The notes under the pieces: model-generated
Told to the model about the DNA's origin: nothing
Database searches by the model: none
What the model saw: the letters and a program-made list of their open reading frames with translations, nothing else
Origin: Pseudomonas sp. HAR-UPW-AIA-41
GTDB taxonomy: Bacteria; Pseudomonadota; Gammaproteobacteria; Pseudomonadales; Pseudomonadaceae
Direction: 5' to 3'
Assembly: GCF_002304225.1 (NCBI RefSeq)
Contig: NZ_NSLB01000002.1
Span: forward strand, 62,001 to 126,000
Length of the DNA stretch: 64,000 nt
Made by a program: the position numbers and the translations under genes
Shown: positions 46,770 through 56,641 of the stretch, one piece after another
Numbering within the stretch: position 1 is the first letter of the stretch
How the letters are laid out: every line of letters starts with the position of its first letter

Positions 46770-48122
46770 TCAGGCATAGAAGTCGACCAGCCCCGATCCA
46801 CCTCCGGCCTGGCGCGAACGAATATCCAGCTGCCCCTGGGCGATCATGGACTCGCTGCCCAAACCATCGTCATCAGTGTGACGGGCCGAACCACGAGCAT
46901 GCTCCTCGGCCTGCTGCCCCTGCCAGCCACGATTGAGCGACTGATCCGAGACATTCACATCCAGCTGCCCCATTCCCTGCTGGGCAAAAAGCTCACGCAG
47001 CCGATGTTGCTGGGCTTCCAGTGCCTCGCGCACTGCAGCATTGGGGCTGACGAAGGTAACCTGAGCAGCCTGATCCTTGGTCAGTTCGATGCGCACCTCC
47101 AGGCGCCCAAGCTCAGCCGGATCGAGCTGAATCTCGGCCGACTTGAGATTCTGGCTGGACAGCCACATCACCTTGTCCACCAAGGTCTCACTCATCCCAC
47201 CCTGCTGCACGGCCAGCGGCTGGCCGGGGACCAGCAGACTGGGGCTGCGCCCGGTCTGCTGAGTGATGGCCTGAGCCAGCGCATTGAGCCGGCCAGCGAA
47301 GCTTTCCGGCTGCGCCTGAACCTTGTTGCCAGCGGAGTTCTCCAAGGTGTATGCAGACACTTCCAGCAGCCCGCTCTCGGCGCTCTCCCCTTCAGCGGCC
47401 TGCCCTTCAGCCTGAGCCTGCAGAGCAGCCATGGCCTGGCCGAACAGAGCCGCCGGCTGAGTGGCTGACGCGCCCTGGGCTGCCTGACCGGGCTGTGCCA
47501 CTGCGGGCTTGGCTGCCGCCTCACCCTGCAGATCGATCTGCAGGGCAGCCAGACTATTGAGCGCCTCGATCTGCGGATCGCTGCTGGCGACTGTCAAGGT
47601 CGCCGGCGCCGCACTGGCCGAGCCGCTGGCTTTGGCGGCTGAAGCCCCCTGCGACGCCGCATGCAGCTGCGCCGGCTCGGCAGCGGTCTCCGGCAACTCG
47701 CCGTTCAGACCAACCGCCAGGCCCTTGGCCTGTTCGGGCAGCTCACTGCCAGGCAGCAGGGCAAACAACAGCGCGGCCTCCTCTCCGGGCTCCTCTGACT
47801 CGACCTGATCACCATCAGTCACTGCAGTATCGCCGTCGGCCGGCAAGGCATTGCCGCCCCCGGCAATAGCGACCTCGTCACTGCCGTCGGCAACTGCCGG
47901 CTCAGCCGGCGCCTCGCGGTCCTCGGCTGCTCGCTCGTGACTCGCCGGTTTGGCGCGCGCCGGTTCACCGGCAGGCTCCCGACGCTCGCGCGCATAGACC
48001 TTGGCGAAGCTAGAAGCATCGTCGTTACTGGGTTTGTCGCTGCGTGACGACGCCTTGGCAGGGGTCGCCTTGAGCTTAAGATCGGAAATGGTCTGCAGCA
48101 GCAGATCAGGTGCTACGGCCAT
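46770..48122 (-). CDS. fliK: Flagellar hook-length control protein FliK
   Basis: A 450-residue exported ruler protein. The first 300 or so residues are low-complexity (Ala, Glu, Gln, Ser). The C-terminal Flg_hook domain (about 320-410: LVDKVMWLSSQNLKSAEIQLDPAELGRLEVRIELTKDQAAQVTF) contacts FlhB to stop hook growth. The ATG at 48122 has GGAGAG upstream; the GTG four codons before it is less likely. It has its own sigma-54-type promoter and a 3' hairpin. Confidence 0.93.
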   Translation of the reverse strand: MAVAPDLLLQTISDLKLKATPAKASSRSDKPSNDDASSFAKVYARERREPAGEPARAKPASHERAAEDREAPAEPAVADGSDEVAIAGGGNALPADGDTAVTDGDQVESEEPGEEAALLFALLPGSELPEQAKGLAVGLNGELPETAAEPAQLHAASQGASAAKASGSASAAPATLTVASSDPQIEALNSLAALQIDLQGEAAAKPAVAQPGQAAQGASATQPAALFGQAMAALQAQAEGQAAEGESAESGLLEVSAYTLENSAGNKVQAQPESFAGRLNALAQAITQQTGRSPSLLVPGQPLAVQQGGMSETLVDKVMWLSSQNLKSAEIQLDPAELGRLEVRIELTKDQAAQVTFVSPNAAVREALEAQQHRLRELFAQQGMGQLDVNVSDQSLNRGWQGQQAEEHARGSARHTDDDGLGSESMIAQGQLDIRSRQAGGGSGLVDFYA

Positions 48123-48160
48123 GATGCTCTCCACTCAAGAGGGGCTGGTGAGTGGAGGCT

Positions 48161-48176
48161 AGCAAGGGGCGGGCCA
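48161..48176 (-). promoter_or_regulatory. Sigma-54-type promoter upstream of fliK
   Basis: On the minus strand TGGCCC-N5-TTGCT has one mismatch in the -24 element and a perfect -12 element. It lies about 40 bases before the fliK start, in the 70-base gap behind hptB. Confidence 0.7.
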
Positions 48177-48192
48177 GATCTGCCTAAAAGCC

Positions 48193-48549
48193 CTAAGCGC
48201 CGGAGTGACGCTGGCGCTCGCTCTTGAACAGAATGCGCACGATGGCAAATTCACGCTCCACCTGCTCGATCAAGTCATGAGCTTGCTCGAGCTGCTCACG
48301 GCGGCCAGCCTCTTCGAGCTGTTTACACAGGCTGGCAAGCAACGGCGCCCCCATGTTGCTACAGCTACCCTTGAAGCTGTGAGCAGCATGGCGCATAGCT
48401 GCTGCATCACCATTCTGAAGAGCCTCTCGCAGCAAGCGCAGGCGCTCATCGGAGTCGACAAGGAAGGTATCCAGCAGAATCGGATACTCCTCTTCCATCA
48501 CCTCACGCAAGGAGGCCAAGACCTGATTATCGATATGCGCCTCGGACAC
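48193..48549 (-). CDS. hptB: Histidine phosphotransfer protein HptB
   Basis: A 118-residue single Hpt domain with the phosphorylated His57 in AAHSFKGSCSNMG. In P. aeruginosa HptB receives phosphate from several hybrid kinases and passes it to HsbR, affecting swarming and biofilm. It lies directly after the HsbR-like gene, which supports the assignment. The start is GTG. In P. aeruginosa the same three genes lie in a different locus. Confidence 0.88.
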   Translation of the reverse strand: MSEAHIDNQVLASLREVMEEEYPILLDTFLVDSDERLRLLREALQNGDAAAMRHAAHSFKGSCSNMGAPLLASLCKQLEEAGRREQLEQAHDLIEQVEREFAIVRILFKSERQRHSGA

Positions 48550-48582
48550 TACTGCATCACTCCTTGAGCCGTTCTTCGCCGA

Positions 48583-50277
48583 TTATGCATCGCAAGACCA
48601 GTAAAACTCCACGCATACGCGTTTGCCATCCTCAGACCAGGCACAGTGATCCGCCAACTGACGAATCAAAGACAAACCTCGACCGGATAGGCTCTCCTTA
48701 ACTGTAGTGCAAGGCATATGCTGCTCTACATTGAAACCCGCACCACTATCACTGACCTCCAGCCTTAACCGACCGCCGTCAGCAGTAGGACTGACATCAA
48801 TGCAGAAGCAGACAAAACCATCTTCAAGAGTCTGCAAGCGGCGGTTGCGCTCCTGATAGTACTGGGCAAAGCCACTGGCGCCTTGTTTCATCGCCGAATC
48901 CAAGCCCATGACCCCATGCTCCAAAGCATTGGAGTAAAGCTCGGCCAACACTGTATAGAGCACGCCCCCCTTAAGACGCAGGCCATCCACGGCCATCAAC
49001 ATCTGCATAAGCTGCGGCAACGGGTTGAAGTGCCGTAAGGTCTGCGCACGGTATTCATACTGCGCGCGCCAATCAGTCGGGCCTCGCGGGCCACCCTGCT
49101 CGGCATCAAGCAGGGGACGCTGCAGGCTGGCACCATCTACCATGCTGACCTCAAGCAGCGTGACATCGTCCTGCACACTGCCGTTGAACCGAGTCAGAGC
49201 CTGCTGGATCTCCTCGAACAGCTTTCCTCGCTCGCTATTACTGCGCAGCACATCGAGAAAGCGTCGTTCGCCGAACATTTCACCATGCTGATTGCCGGTT
49301 TCCAGGACCCCATCGGATAACAGCACGATGCGCTCACCAAGCTCGAGCGGATATACCTCACACGCATCCTTGAAGGCATCGGCAGAGAGGATGCCCAGTG
49401 GCACATGTCTCGAGGCTAATGGCTGCAACTCACCATCGAGACGCAACAGATAACCATCGGGTAGTCCACCGTTCCAGACCTCGACTAAGCGTCGCTGAAA
49501 GCTCAGATTGAGCATTGTCGCGCAGCAAAACACCCCAACCGGCAGAATGCGTTTGAGCTTGGCATTCATCTCCCGAAGGATCTCAGCCATGCTGTAACCC
49601 TTGGCGGTCATCGCATAGAAGACCTCAGCCAACGGCATAGCACCGATAGCTGCCGGCAGGCCATGGCCAGTGAAGTCACCCAGTAGCACATGCATGCCGC
49701 CAGAGGGTTTGAAGGCGGCCAAGAGAAGATCGCCATTGAACAGGGCAAAGGGCGATTGCAGATAACGCACATTGGCCGCATTCAGGCTACCCGAATGTGC
49801 CACCTTGTCGAACACAGCCTTAGCGACACGCTGCTCATTGAGCAAATGCTCATTATGCCGGGCAATGAGATCGCGCTGTTCCAGCACCGTTGCCTGCAGT
49901 CGGCGCAGGCGCGCCATGGCATTGATCTTGGCCTGCAGAATAAGACGATTGTAAGGTTTTGCCAGGAAGTCATCACCGCCGGCTTCCAGGCAACGCGCCA
50001 GCTCTTCACTGCCCGTCAGGGAGGTGAGGAAGATCAGCGGCACTAGCTGCTGACCGGCGGATTGCTTGATCTGACGAGCCGCCTCAAAGCCGTCCATGAC
50101 CGGCATCATGGCATCCATGAGAACCAGGTCAGGCTTTTCCTGCTCAAACAATGTGACAGCTTCCTGACCATTGGCTGCCGTCAGAACCCGGTGCCCTTCA
50201 CGAGTCAGAATGGTCGACAGCAGCAATCGATCAGCCGGACTGTCCTCGGCGATCAAGATAGTCAGTGGCTCGCTCAC
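48583..50277 (-). CDS. hsbR: HsbR-like response regulator with PP2C phosphatase and anti-sigma kinase domains
   Basis: A 564-residue protein in three parts. The N-terminal receiver has Asp55 (LVLMDAMMPV). The middle SpoIIE/PP2C-type phosphatase (about 175-380) includes GGMHVLLGDFTGHGLPAAIGAMPLAEVF and LLSDGVLE. The C-terminal HATPase anti-sigma kinase-like domain (about 430-560) includes LYSNALEHGVMGLD and GRGLSLI. In P. aeruginosa HsbR controls the phosphorylation state of HsbA. It starts with GTG, 9 bases after the hsbA stop. Confidence 0.9.
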   Translation of the reverse strand: MSEPLTILIAEDSPADRLLLSTILTREGHRVLTAANGQEAVTLFEQEKPDLVLMDAMMPVMDGFEAARQIKQSAGQQLVPLIFLTSLTGSEELARCLEAGGDDFLAKPYNRLILQAKINAMARLRRLQATVLEQRDLIARHNEHLLNEQRVAKAVFDKVAHSGSLNAANVRYLQSPFALFNGDLLLAAFKPSGGMHVLLGDFTGHGLPAAIGAMPLAEVFYAMTAKGYSMAEILREMNAKLKRILPVGVFCCATMLNLSFQRRLVEVWNGGLPDGYLLRLDGELQPLASRHVPLGILSADAFKDACEVYPLELGERIVLLSDGVLETGNQHGEMFGERRFLDVLRSNSERGKLFEEIQQALTRFNGSVQDDVTLLEVSMVDGASLQRPLLDAEQGGPRGPTDWRAQYEYRAQTLRHFNPLPQLMQMLMAVDGLRLKGGVLYTVLAELYSNALEHGVMGLDSAMKQGASGFAQYYQERNRRLQTLEDGFVCFCIDVSPTADGGRLRLEVSDSGAGFNVEQHMPCTTVKESLSGRGLSLIRQLADHCAWSEDGKRVCVEFYWSCDA

Positions 50278-50286
50278 AGGCGAAAC

Positions 50287-50592
50287 CTAGGCGATCTGAA
50301 AAAGCTGCTCGAAGTTAGAGATCGAGAGAATTTTGCGCACATCGCCATTACAGTTGGCCAGGCGTACTTGCGCGTGATCACCACCTGCATGGTCCCGCAG
50401 GAGCAAAAGCATGCCCAGCGCGGAGCTGTCGAGATAAGTTGTGTTCTTCAAGTCCACAACATAACGTCGTGGCGAGCTGTCGATGCGCTCATAAGCATCG
50501 CGAAACTCCTGATGAGCCCCGAAGTCGAAACGCCCTTCCACGTGGATGGTCAGCTCCTGACCATCGGCAGAAGAATTAGCAGTAATGGCCAT
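50287..50592 (-). CDS. hsbA: Anti-sigma factor antagonist HsbA (STAS domain)
   Basis: A 101-residue STAS-domain protein with the phosphorylatable serine in YLDSSALG (S56/S57). In P. aeruginosa the unphosphorylated form binds the anti-sigma factor FlgM and promotes swimming, and the phosphorylated form favours biofilm through a diguanylate cyclase. Location inside the flagellar cluster and next to hsbR fits that role. FlgM itself is not in the window. Confidence 0.9.
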   Translation of the reverse strand: MAITANSSADGQELTIHVEGRFDFGAHQEFRDAYERIDSSPRRYVVDLKNTTYLDSSALGMLLLLRDHAGGDHAQVRLANCNGDVRKILSISNFEQLFQIA

Positions 50593-50665
50593 GCGGCTCT
50601 CCTTATTGTTGTCAGGCGCTCTGTGAAGATGTAGCAGCCCGTCATCAGACCGGCAAGCTCAAGGT

Positions 50666-51115
50666 CTATAACGACTGCACCGAGGCTAAACGCTGCGCCA
50701 GCTCATCGAGTTGTTTTTGCTCGCGTTTATCTTCAGCCAGCCGAGCTTCATCTCGGTAGCGCTGAACCAGCTTACGCAAGCCTTCCAGGCGTGCATAGCG
50801 TTCTTGCCATTGCAAACGTGCTTTATCTACAACTCCTTGATGCCATGCCAGTGCCTGCGCCTGCTGACTGATCGCCTGCTCCAGCTGGGAAAGGAAGCGC
50901 TGGTAGTTCATCAGCCATTGACCACTGACCCCCTGACGGCCCGACTGCAGCCACTGCTGCTGGTAATCACTGCGGTAACGCTCTAACTCACCAAGCTTGA
51001 CTTCAGCTTGGGTCAACTGGCTCTGGGCGCGCGCCAACTGCACTGCAGCGGCCCTTTCAGCACGCTGGGCCATGTCAACCACGGGCGCCAGACGACTGGC
51101 ACGATCTCGTGCCAC
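50666..51115 (-). CDS. fliJ: Flagellar export protein FliJ
   Basis: A 149-residue protein predicted as a long antiparallel coiled coil (heptad-rich throughout, many Gln, Arg and Leu). It sits in the FliI hexamer as the central stalk of the export ATPase. The start is GTG, 6 bases after the fliI stop. Sequence conservation is low in this family, so the call rests partly on position after fliI. Confidence 0.9.
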   Translation of the reverse strand: MARDRASRLAPVVDMAQRAERAAAVQLARAQSQLTQAEVKLGELERYRSDYQQQWLQSGRQGVSGQWLMNYQRFLSQLEQAISQQAQALAWHQGVVDKARLQWQERYARLEGLRKLVQRYRDEARLAEDKREQKQLDELAQRLASVQSL

Positions 51116-51121
51116 GGGTTA

Positions 51122-52477
51122 TCAGCCTGCTGCCGGGCGCAGAATCTGCGCCAGTTTCTGAACGCTGCCTGGCAACTGCTCGCTCTCATTGAGAGCCTGC
51201 CGCAGGTAGGCTGACATCACTGGTTGTCGAGCAATAGCCAAGTCAGTGTCAGCATCGCCACCGGCCACATAGGCGCCCACACTGATCAGATCGCGGCTCT
51301 GCTGGTAACGTGACCACAACTGCTTGAAGCGCTGGGCATCGCGCTGATGCTCTGCGGTGACCACCTGAGGCATGACCCGGCTGATCGAGGCTTCGATATC
51401 GATGGCCGGATAATGCCCCTCCTCGGCCAGACGACGGGACAACACGATGTGGCCATCAAGTACACCACGCGCGGCATCGGCAATCGGGTCCTGCTGGTCA
51501 TCGCCTTCGGAAAGCACGGTGTAAAAAGCGGTGATTGAGCCGCCACCTTCCTCCGCATTACCGGCCCGTTCCACCAGCTTGGGCAACTTGGCAAACACCG
51601 AAGGCGGATAACCCTTGGTCGCCGGTGGCTCACCAATGGCCAGGGCAATCTCGCGCTGGGCCTGGGCGAAACGGGTCAGCGAATCCATCAGCAGCAAAAC
51701 GTTCTTGCCCTTGTCGCGGAAATATTCGGCGATCCGCGTGCAGTACATGGCGGCACGCAGGCGCATCAGCGGCGCGTCGTCCGCCGGCGAAGCCACTACG
51801 ACCGAACGCTTGAGACCTTCCTCGCCAAGAATGTGCTCGATGAACTCCTTGACCTCGCGCCCCCGCTCGCCGATCAGGCCAACGACGATGATCTCGGCCT
51901 CGGTAAAGCGCGTCATCATCCCCAGCAGCACCGACTTACCCACGCCGGTACCGGCGAACAGGCCGATGCGCTGACCACGACCAATGGTCAGAAGACTGTT
52001 GATTGAACGAATACCGACATCCAATGGCTCGCTGATCGGGTGGCGTTTGAGCGGATTGATGGTCGGCCCGTCCATCGGCACCCAGTCATCGGCCTTCATC
52101 CGACCCTTGCCATCCAGCGCCCGCCCGGCGCCATCAAGCACCCGCCCCAGCATACTCATGCCCATCGGCAGACTGCCGGTTTCGGCAAGCGGTACAACAC
52201 GGGCACCTGGAGAAATACCAACCAAGCTACCAACCGGCATCAGATAGAGTTTGCTGCCGGCAAAGCCCATCACCTCAGCCTCGACCTGGACGGCCTGTTG
52301 CCCGTCTTGATTGATCACCAAACAGCGACTGCCCATGGCAGCGCGCAGCCCTTCGGCTTCCAGAGTCAGGCCGACCATCCTCAGCAAGCGCCCCTCGACT
52401 ACCGGCTGAGCCGGCAGTTGCAGTGCCTCACTGTAACCGGCCAGGCGCTGAGCGAAGCTTGAACGTTCAAGGCGCAT
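51122..52477 (-). CDS. fliI: Flagellar export ATPase FliI
   Basis: A 451-residue F1-beta-like ATPase that powers and prepares flagellar export. Walker [12 protein letters not shown] is near residues 175-185, Walker [18 protein letters not shown] is near 260, and the [18 protein letters not shown] segment is typical of type III ATPases. The ATG at 52477 overlaps the end of fliH by 11 bases; an in-frame start at 52597 would lie inside fliH. Confidence 0.96.
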   Translation of the reverse strand: MRLERSSFAQRLAGYSEALQLPAQPVVEGRLLRMVGLTLEAEGLRAAMGSRCLVINQDGQQAVQVEAEVMGFAGSKLYLMPVGSLVGISPGARVVPLAETGSLPMGMSMLGRVLDGAGRALDGKGRMKADDWVPMDGPTINPLKRHPISEPLDVGIRSINSLLTIGRGQRIGLFAGTGVGKSVLLGMMTRFTEAEIIVVGLIGERGREVKEFIEHILGEEGLKRSVVVASPADDAPLMRLRAAMYCTRIAEYFRDKGKNVLLLMDSLTRFAQAQREIALAIGEPPATKGYPPSVFAKLPKLVERAGNAEEGGGSITAFYTVLSEGDDQQDPIADAARGVLDGHIVLSRRLAEEGHYPAIDIEASISRVMPQVVTAEHQRDAQRFKQLWSRYQQSRDLISVGAYVAGGDADTDLAIARQPVMSAYLRQALNESEQLPGSVQKLAQILRPAAG

Positions 52478-53273
52478 CGGAGTTGTCCAGTTCCTGCCCC
52501 AGCTCCAGACTGATGTCCGCCGGTAATGGCTGCGTAGCCTGCTGCCGCTGCTGCTCGAAAAGCTGTTTGAGCGCCTGCTCAAGACGAGTTTCCACACTGG
52601 CGTCGATCAGACTGTGCTCGGTTTCGATACGACAACCTCCGGGCGCCAGCGACTCGTCCTCAAACAGACGCCAGCTTTCCTCGTGCCGCTCGCGCAGCTG
52701 CTTGACCTGTTCGAAGTCCTGCGGATTGAGGTGAATCCGGATGTTCTGCGCGCCCATTGGCAGTAGTTTGAGCGCCCCCTGCACCACCTGACGAATCTGG
52801 CTGGAATCGTGACTCAACTCACGACGGATGACCTCTTGAGCCAGTTGACTGACCAACTGTACTAACGCCACCTCGATGGCTTGATCTTGCTCTTGAATCG
52901 GCTCAAGCAAGTGCCGCATCAACTGCTCAAGTTGGACCACATGTGCTGCCAGAACGGTCTCGGCCTCTTGCTTAGCCTTGAGCTGGCCGGCATGAAAACC
53001 GTCTTTTTCACCCGTTGCGAAACCATCGTTGTAGGCTTCCTGACGTATAGCCTCAAGCTGCTCAAGCGTCAGCGGCTGCACAGATTCTTCAGCCACCTCC
53101 ACGACACTGTCAGGCAGCGCCTCGGCTCCGGCAGGCGGCGCAGAAACTTCCTCGGGGGGTGGCTCGTCGCTGATGGCCACTACATGGGCGCTCTCGCCGA
53201 AGCTTGGCAACATCCATCGGTCAAAGGCTGCCGTGCCCGGGCGAATCAGTTCGGAGGTTTCCTTGTTGGCCAT
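52467..53273 (-). CDS. fliH: Flagellar assembly protein FliH
   Basis: A 268-residue negative regulator and stator-like partner of FliI. A Pro/Glu-rich N-terminus is followed by a long helix ([33 protein letters not shown]). Its GxxxG-like spacing is a family feature. The C-terminal V-ATPase E-subunit-like domain follows (about 130-240). AAGGGG precedes the ATG. It lies 76 bases after fliG. Confidence 0.93.
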   Translation of the reverse strand: MANKETSELIRPGTAAFDRWMLPSFGESAHVVAISDEPPPEEVSAPPAGAEALPDSVVEVAEESVQPLTLEQLEAIRQEAYNDGFATGEKDGFHAGQLKAKQEAETVLAAHVVQLEQLMRHLLEPIQEQDQAIEVALVQLVSQLAQEVIRRELSHDSSQIRQVVQGALKLLPMGAQNIRIHLNPQDFEQVKQLRERHEESWRLFEDESLAPGGCRIETEHSLIDASVETRLEQALKQLFEQQRQQATQPLPADISLELGQELDNSDAP

Positions 53274-53349
53274 TACTACCCCTTAGCAGGCCGCTGAAAA
53301 ACTACCGGCGTCATCTGGCCGTGGTTCACAACAGCCTGCCAGCCGGCTA

Positions 53350-54366
53350 TCAGATCATCGCCTCGCCACCGGCACCGCCGAGAACGATCTCGCCAGATTC
53401 GGCCATGCGCCGTGCAATGGTGAGGATTTCCTTCTGCGCCCCTTCCACTTCGCTGACCTTGACCGGCCCGCGGGCCTCGAGGTCGTCACGCAGCAACTCG
53501 GCGGCACGCTTGGACATATTCTTGAATACCTTTTCCTTGATCGTGTCGTCAGCCCCTTTGAGCGCCAGCACCAGCACCTCGGAAGAGACCTCGCGCAACA
53601 GCGCCTGAATACCGCGATCATCAACATCAGCCAAGTTGTCGAAGACGAACATGAGATCTTCGATCTGTGTCGACAGGTCTGCGTCGACTTCGCGGATCGA
53701 ATCCATCAATTGGCCTTCGATCGAGCTGTCGAGGAAGTTCATGATATCCGCCGCACGCTTGACGCCTCCCAGTTGGGTGCGCGTGGCATTGGCGCCGCCT
53801 GCAAACTGCTTCTCCAGAATCTGGTTGAGTTCCTTCAGAGCAGTTGGCTGAACGGTATTGAGCGAGGATACGCGCAACACGATATCCAGCCGTACTTTGT
53901 GATCAAAATGGCTCAGCACCTCGCCAGCCTGGTCCGGATCCAGATAAGCCACCACGATGGCCTGAATCTGTGGATGCTCGTAGCGAATCACATCAGCAAC
54001 AGCGCGGGGCTCCATCCACTTGAGGCTATCCAGACCGCTGGTACTACCGCCCAGGAGAATGCGGTCAATCAGGTTGTTGGCCTTATCCTCGCCCAGTGCC
54101 TGAGTCAGCATTTTGCGAATGTAGGTATCGGCTCCGACCCCCAGGCTGGTCTGGTCGCCGACAATCTCGACGAACTCGCCCATCACCTGCTCGACCTGCT
54201 CACGCTGCACATTACGCATCTGCGACATGGCCACACCGACCCGCTGCACTTCCTTGGGCCCCATGTGGCGCAGCACCTGCGCGGCATCGGTTTCGCCCAG
54301 CGAGAGCAGCAGAATGGCGGCCTTGTCGACCTTGCTCAATTTGGCGGGGGCGCGATTATCACTCAT
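53350..54366 (-). CDS. fliG: Flagellar motor switch protein FliG
   Basis: A 338-residue rotor protein that meets the stators. It has N, middle and C armadillo-like domains. The EHPQ-type motif appears as YEHPQIQAIVVAYL (about 129-142). The C-terminal torque helix contains the charged residues of LMFVFDNLADVDDRGIQALLREV and ELLRDDLEARGPVKVSEVE. The start overlaps fliF by 8 bases. Confidence 0.96.
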   Translation of the reverse strand: MSDNRAPAKLSKVDKAAILLLSLGETDAAQVLRHMGPKEVQRVGVAMSQMRNVQREQVEQVMGEFVEIVGDQTSLGVGADTYIRKMLTQALGEDKANNLIDRILLGGSTSGLDSLKWMEPRAVADVIRYEHPQIQAIVVAYLDPDQAGEVLSHFDHKVRLDIVLRVSSLNTVQPTALKELNQILEKQFAGGANATRTQLGGVKRAADIMNFLDSSIEGQLMDSIREVDADLSTQIEDLMFVFDNLADVDDRGIQALLREVSSEVLVLALKGADDTIKEKVFKNMSKRAAELLRDDLEARGPVKVSEVEGAQKEILTIARRMAESGEIVLGGAGGEAMI

Positions 54367-56158
54367 CGGCGTTGATCCACTCTTTCACGACTTGCGCCAC
54401 CCGGCCCGGGTCTTCAGCGACCAGGCTCTTAATGGCATTCAACTGAGCATCGTAACCTTCGCTCGGGCTCGGCAGCAGGATGCTCGCCGGACCACCGAGA
54501 CTGACCCGATCCTCGGACAGACCACCGACGCCACCGATGCCGCCCATGTCACCGAGTTCCACATCACCACCCCGACCACCGGCCGCACCAGCCTCGCCGG
54601 ACTTGCCACCACTGATGATGGTATTGAGCACCGGGCGCAGCACACCAAACACCAGAACCAGAATGAAGAGAATTCCCAGCACCTGTTTGATGATGTCCCA
54701 GAACCAGGGTTGCGAATAGAAGGGAACCTCAAAGATTTCCTCCTGCTGGTCAGTGAAGGCCGCATTGATCACACTGACACTGTCACCACGACTGGCATCA
54801 TAACCAACAGCATCCTGCACCAGACGCTTGAAGCGCTCGATATCGGCTGCAGCCCAAGGCGTGCGGGTCACTTCGCCTGTTTCAGCATTGATAGCCACCT
54901 TGTCATCCAGCACCACCGCCACCGACAGACGCTTGAGGCGGCCCTGCTGCTGCTTGGTATAACTGATCGACCGGTCCAGCTCGAAATTACGCGTGGTCTG
55001 ATCACGCTTGTCGGCCGGGTAAGGCGCGAGCATGGGCTGGCCTGTTGCCGGATCCATCACCTGCTGACCATTGGCATCGAGCAACGGCTGGCCAGCGGCA
55101 ATCGGCCCAGGCGGTACCGGAGCGGCAGCGGCCTGTTCGGGTGCAGCTGCGGCGCCCGGCGGCTGATTGGACAGTGCGCCCGGCACCCCCTGAGGCGGCA
55201 GACCACTCTGACGCTGCTCCTTGAGCAACTGCTCACTGCGCAGCGCCGGCTGGTCAGGGTTGAACATCTCGGCGGTGGACTCCACCGCACTGAAATCGAT
55301 ATCAGCAGAAATTTCCGCCTTGTAGCGCCCCTCTCCGAGCACCGGCTGGAGGATGCTGTGCACGCGCTGAGTCAACACGCCCTCGACGCGGCGGTTGTAG
55401 TCGAACTGCTTGCCGGCCATGGTCAGCTCGGACATTTCCTGCTGATCGGACAGCAGATTGCCCTTCTGATCAACCACGGTGACCTGCGACTTATCCAGCT
55501 CCGGCACGCTGGTAGCCACCAGATTGACGATCGCCAGCACCTGACTCGGCTCCAGGGTGCGCCCCGGATAGACCTCGACCAGTACCGAAGCACTGGGCTT
55601 GCGCTCATCACGAACGAACACCGAGCTCTTCGGAATGGCCAGATGTACGCGAGCCGCCTTGACGTTGTTCAGGCTGCTGATGGTGCGCCCCAGCTCACCC
55701 TCCAGACCGCGGCGATAGCGGGTGGTTTCCATGAACTGACTGGAACCCAGGCCCTGCTCCTTGTCGAGGATCTCGAAACCAACGGAACCATCACTGGGCG
55801 CCACGCCGGCGGCAGCCAGCTTGAGGCGTGCCCGTGCCAGGTCCTCATTCTTGACCAGCAAAGCACCAGAATTCGGCTCGATGGTGTAGGCAATATCGGC
55901 GGCTGTCAGCGCATCAACCACCTGCGCGGTATCGCCTGCCGAGAGGTTGGCCTGCAATGGTCGCCAGTCAGGTTGCTGCGACCAGAGCACCACGGCAAAA
56001 CCGATTGCTACGCTGGCAGCCAGACCGACCAGCAGGCCAACCTGCCGCAGCATCGGCATGGCGGCAAGATTCTCCAGAAAAACAAGACCGAAGAGCGGCT
56101 TCTTATTCGCCTCTTCATCGACCTTGGCCGGTACGTTACCCGCAACTGCTTCAGCCAT
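54359..56158 (-). CDS. fliF: Flagellar MS-ring protein FliF
   Basis: A 599-residue protein forming the membrane-supramembrane ring. Transmembrane helix 1 is at about 41-62, followed by ring-building motifs (about 65-230; LPDW/SSLNNVKAARVHLAIPKSSVFV). A Pro/Ala/Gln-rich loop (about 300-370) and transmembrane helix 2 (about 475-495) lead to a cytoplasmic tail that binds FliG. The ATG start at 56158 follows fliE by 8 bases. The rich Ala/Pro linker is common in Pseudomonas. Confidence 0.95.
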   Translation of the reverse strand: MAEAVAGNVPAKVDEEANKKPLFGLVFLENLAAMPMLRQVGLLVGLAASVAIGFAVVLWSQQPDWRPLQANLSAGDTAQVVDALTAADIAYTIEPNSGALLVKNEDLARARLKLAAAGVAPSDGSVGFEILDKEQGLGSSQFMETTRYRRGLEGELGRTISSLNNVKAARVHLAIPKSSVFVRDERKPSASVLVEVYPGRTLEPSQVLAIVNLVATSVPELDKSQVTVVDQKGNLLSDQQEMSELTMAGKQFDYNRRVEGVLTQRVHSILQPVLGEGRYKAEISADIDFSAVESTAEMFNPDQPALRSEQLLKEQRQSGLPPQGVPGALSNQPPGAAAAPEQAAAAPVPPGPIAAGQPLLDANGQQVMDPATGQPMLAPYPADKRDQTTRNFELDRSISYTKQQQGRLKRLSVAVVLDDKVAINAETGEVTRTPWAAADIERFKRLVQDAVGYDASRGDSVSVINAAFTDQQEEIFEVPFYSQPWFWDIIKQVLGILFILVLVFGVLRPVLNTIISGGKSGEAGAAGGRGGDVELGDMGGIGGVGGLSEDRVSLGGPASILLPSPSEGYDAQLNAIKSLVAEDPGRVAQVVKEWINADE

Positions 56159-56166
56159 GATTCACC

Positions 56167-56496
56167 TCAGACCGGCATTTGCATGATGTCTTGATACGCC
56201 TGAACCAGCTTGTTGCGTACCTGGGTCATGGCCTGGAAGGATACGCTGGCTTTCTGCGAGGCAATCATCACATCCGTCAGGTCGACGCCCTTCTGCCCCA
56301 TCTCGAAGGCACTGGACATATCGCTGGCGGCACTCTGCGTTTCGCTAACCTTGTTCACCGCATTGCCCAGCATCTCGGCGAAGCTCGGCGCGCCAGCCTC
56401 CTGTGGAGCCGCAGCCGGCTTCGGGCGGGCCATGGCATCCATCTGCATGGCTCGCATTTCCAGCATCAGGCGATTGAACTCGACACCCTGACTCAT
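56167..56496 (-). CDS. fliE: Flagellar hook-basal body protein FliE
   Basis: A 109-residue helical protein joining the MS ring to the rod and the first export substrate. The C-terminal part ([40 protein letters not shown]) is the family hallmark. GGAGGT lies 8 bases before the ATG. It heads the fliEFGHIJ operon, with a near-perfect sigma-54 promoter upstream. Confidence 0.96.
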   Translation of the reverse strand: MSQGVEFNRLMLEMRAMQMDAMARPKPAAAPQEAGAPSFAEMLGNAVNKVSETQSAASDMSSAFEMGQKGVDLTDVMIASQKASVSFQAMTQVRNKLVQAYQDIMQMPV

Positions 56497-56556
56497 GATG
56501 ATCTACCTCCATGGTCGCGATTTTTTTGACGCTGCGCGACTCGATAGCAGGAAGAT

Positions 56557-56572
56557 TGCAACAAGGGTGCCA
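56557..56572 (-). promoter_or_regulatory. Sigma-54 promoter of the fliEFGHIJ operon
   Basis: On the minus strand TGGCAC-N5-TTGCA is a perfect -24/-12 match. It lies about 60 bases before the fliE start, just downstream of the fleR terminator. Confidence 0.92.
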
Positions 56573-56589
56573 GCCTCTGAGCCCCAATG

Positions 56590-56622
56590 AAAAAGGCGCG
56601 AACCCGGAGGTGCGCGCCTTTT
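56590..56622 (-). terminator. Terminator of fleSR
   Basis: A GGCGCG/CGCGCC stem extended by AAAA/TTTT pairing has an 11-base loop and a run of T residues on the minus strand. It lies 20 bases after the fleR stop. Confidence 0.85.
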
Positions 56623-56641
56623 CTCAAGCAACTGCCGATAC

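Noticed and set aside
53274-53349. Possible terminator between fliG and fliH.
   Set aside because: Only short, interrupted pairing is visible and there is no T tract; the genes are probably co-transcribed.
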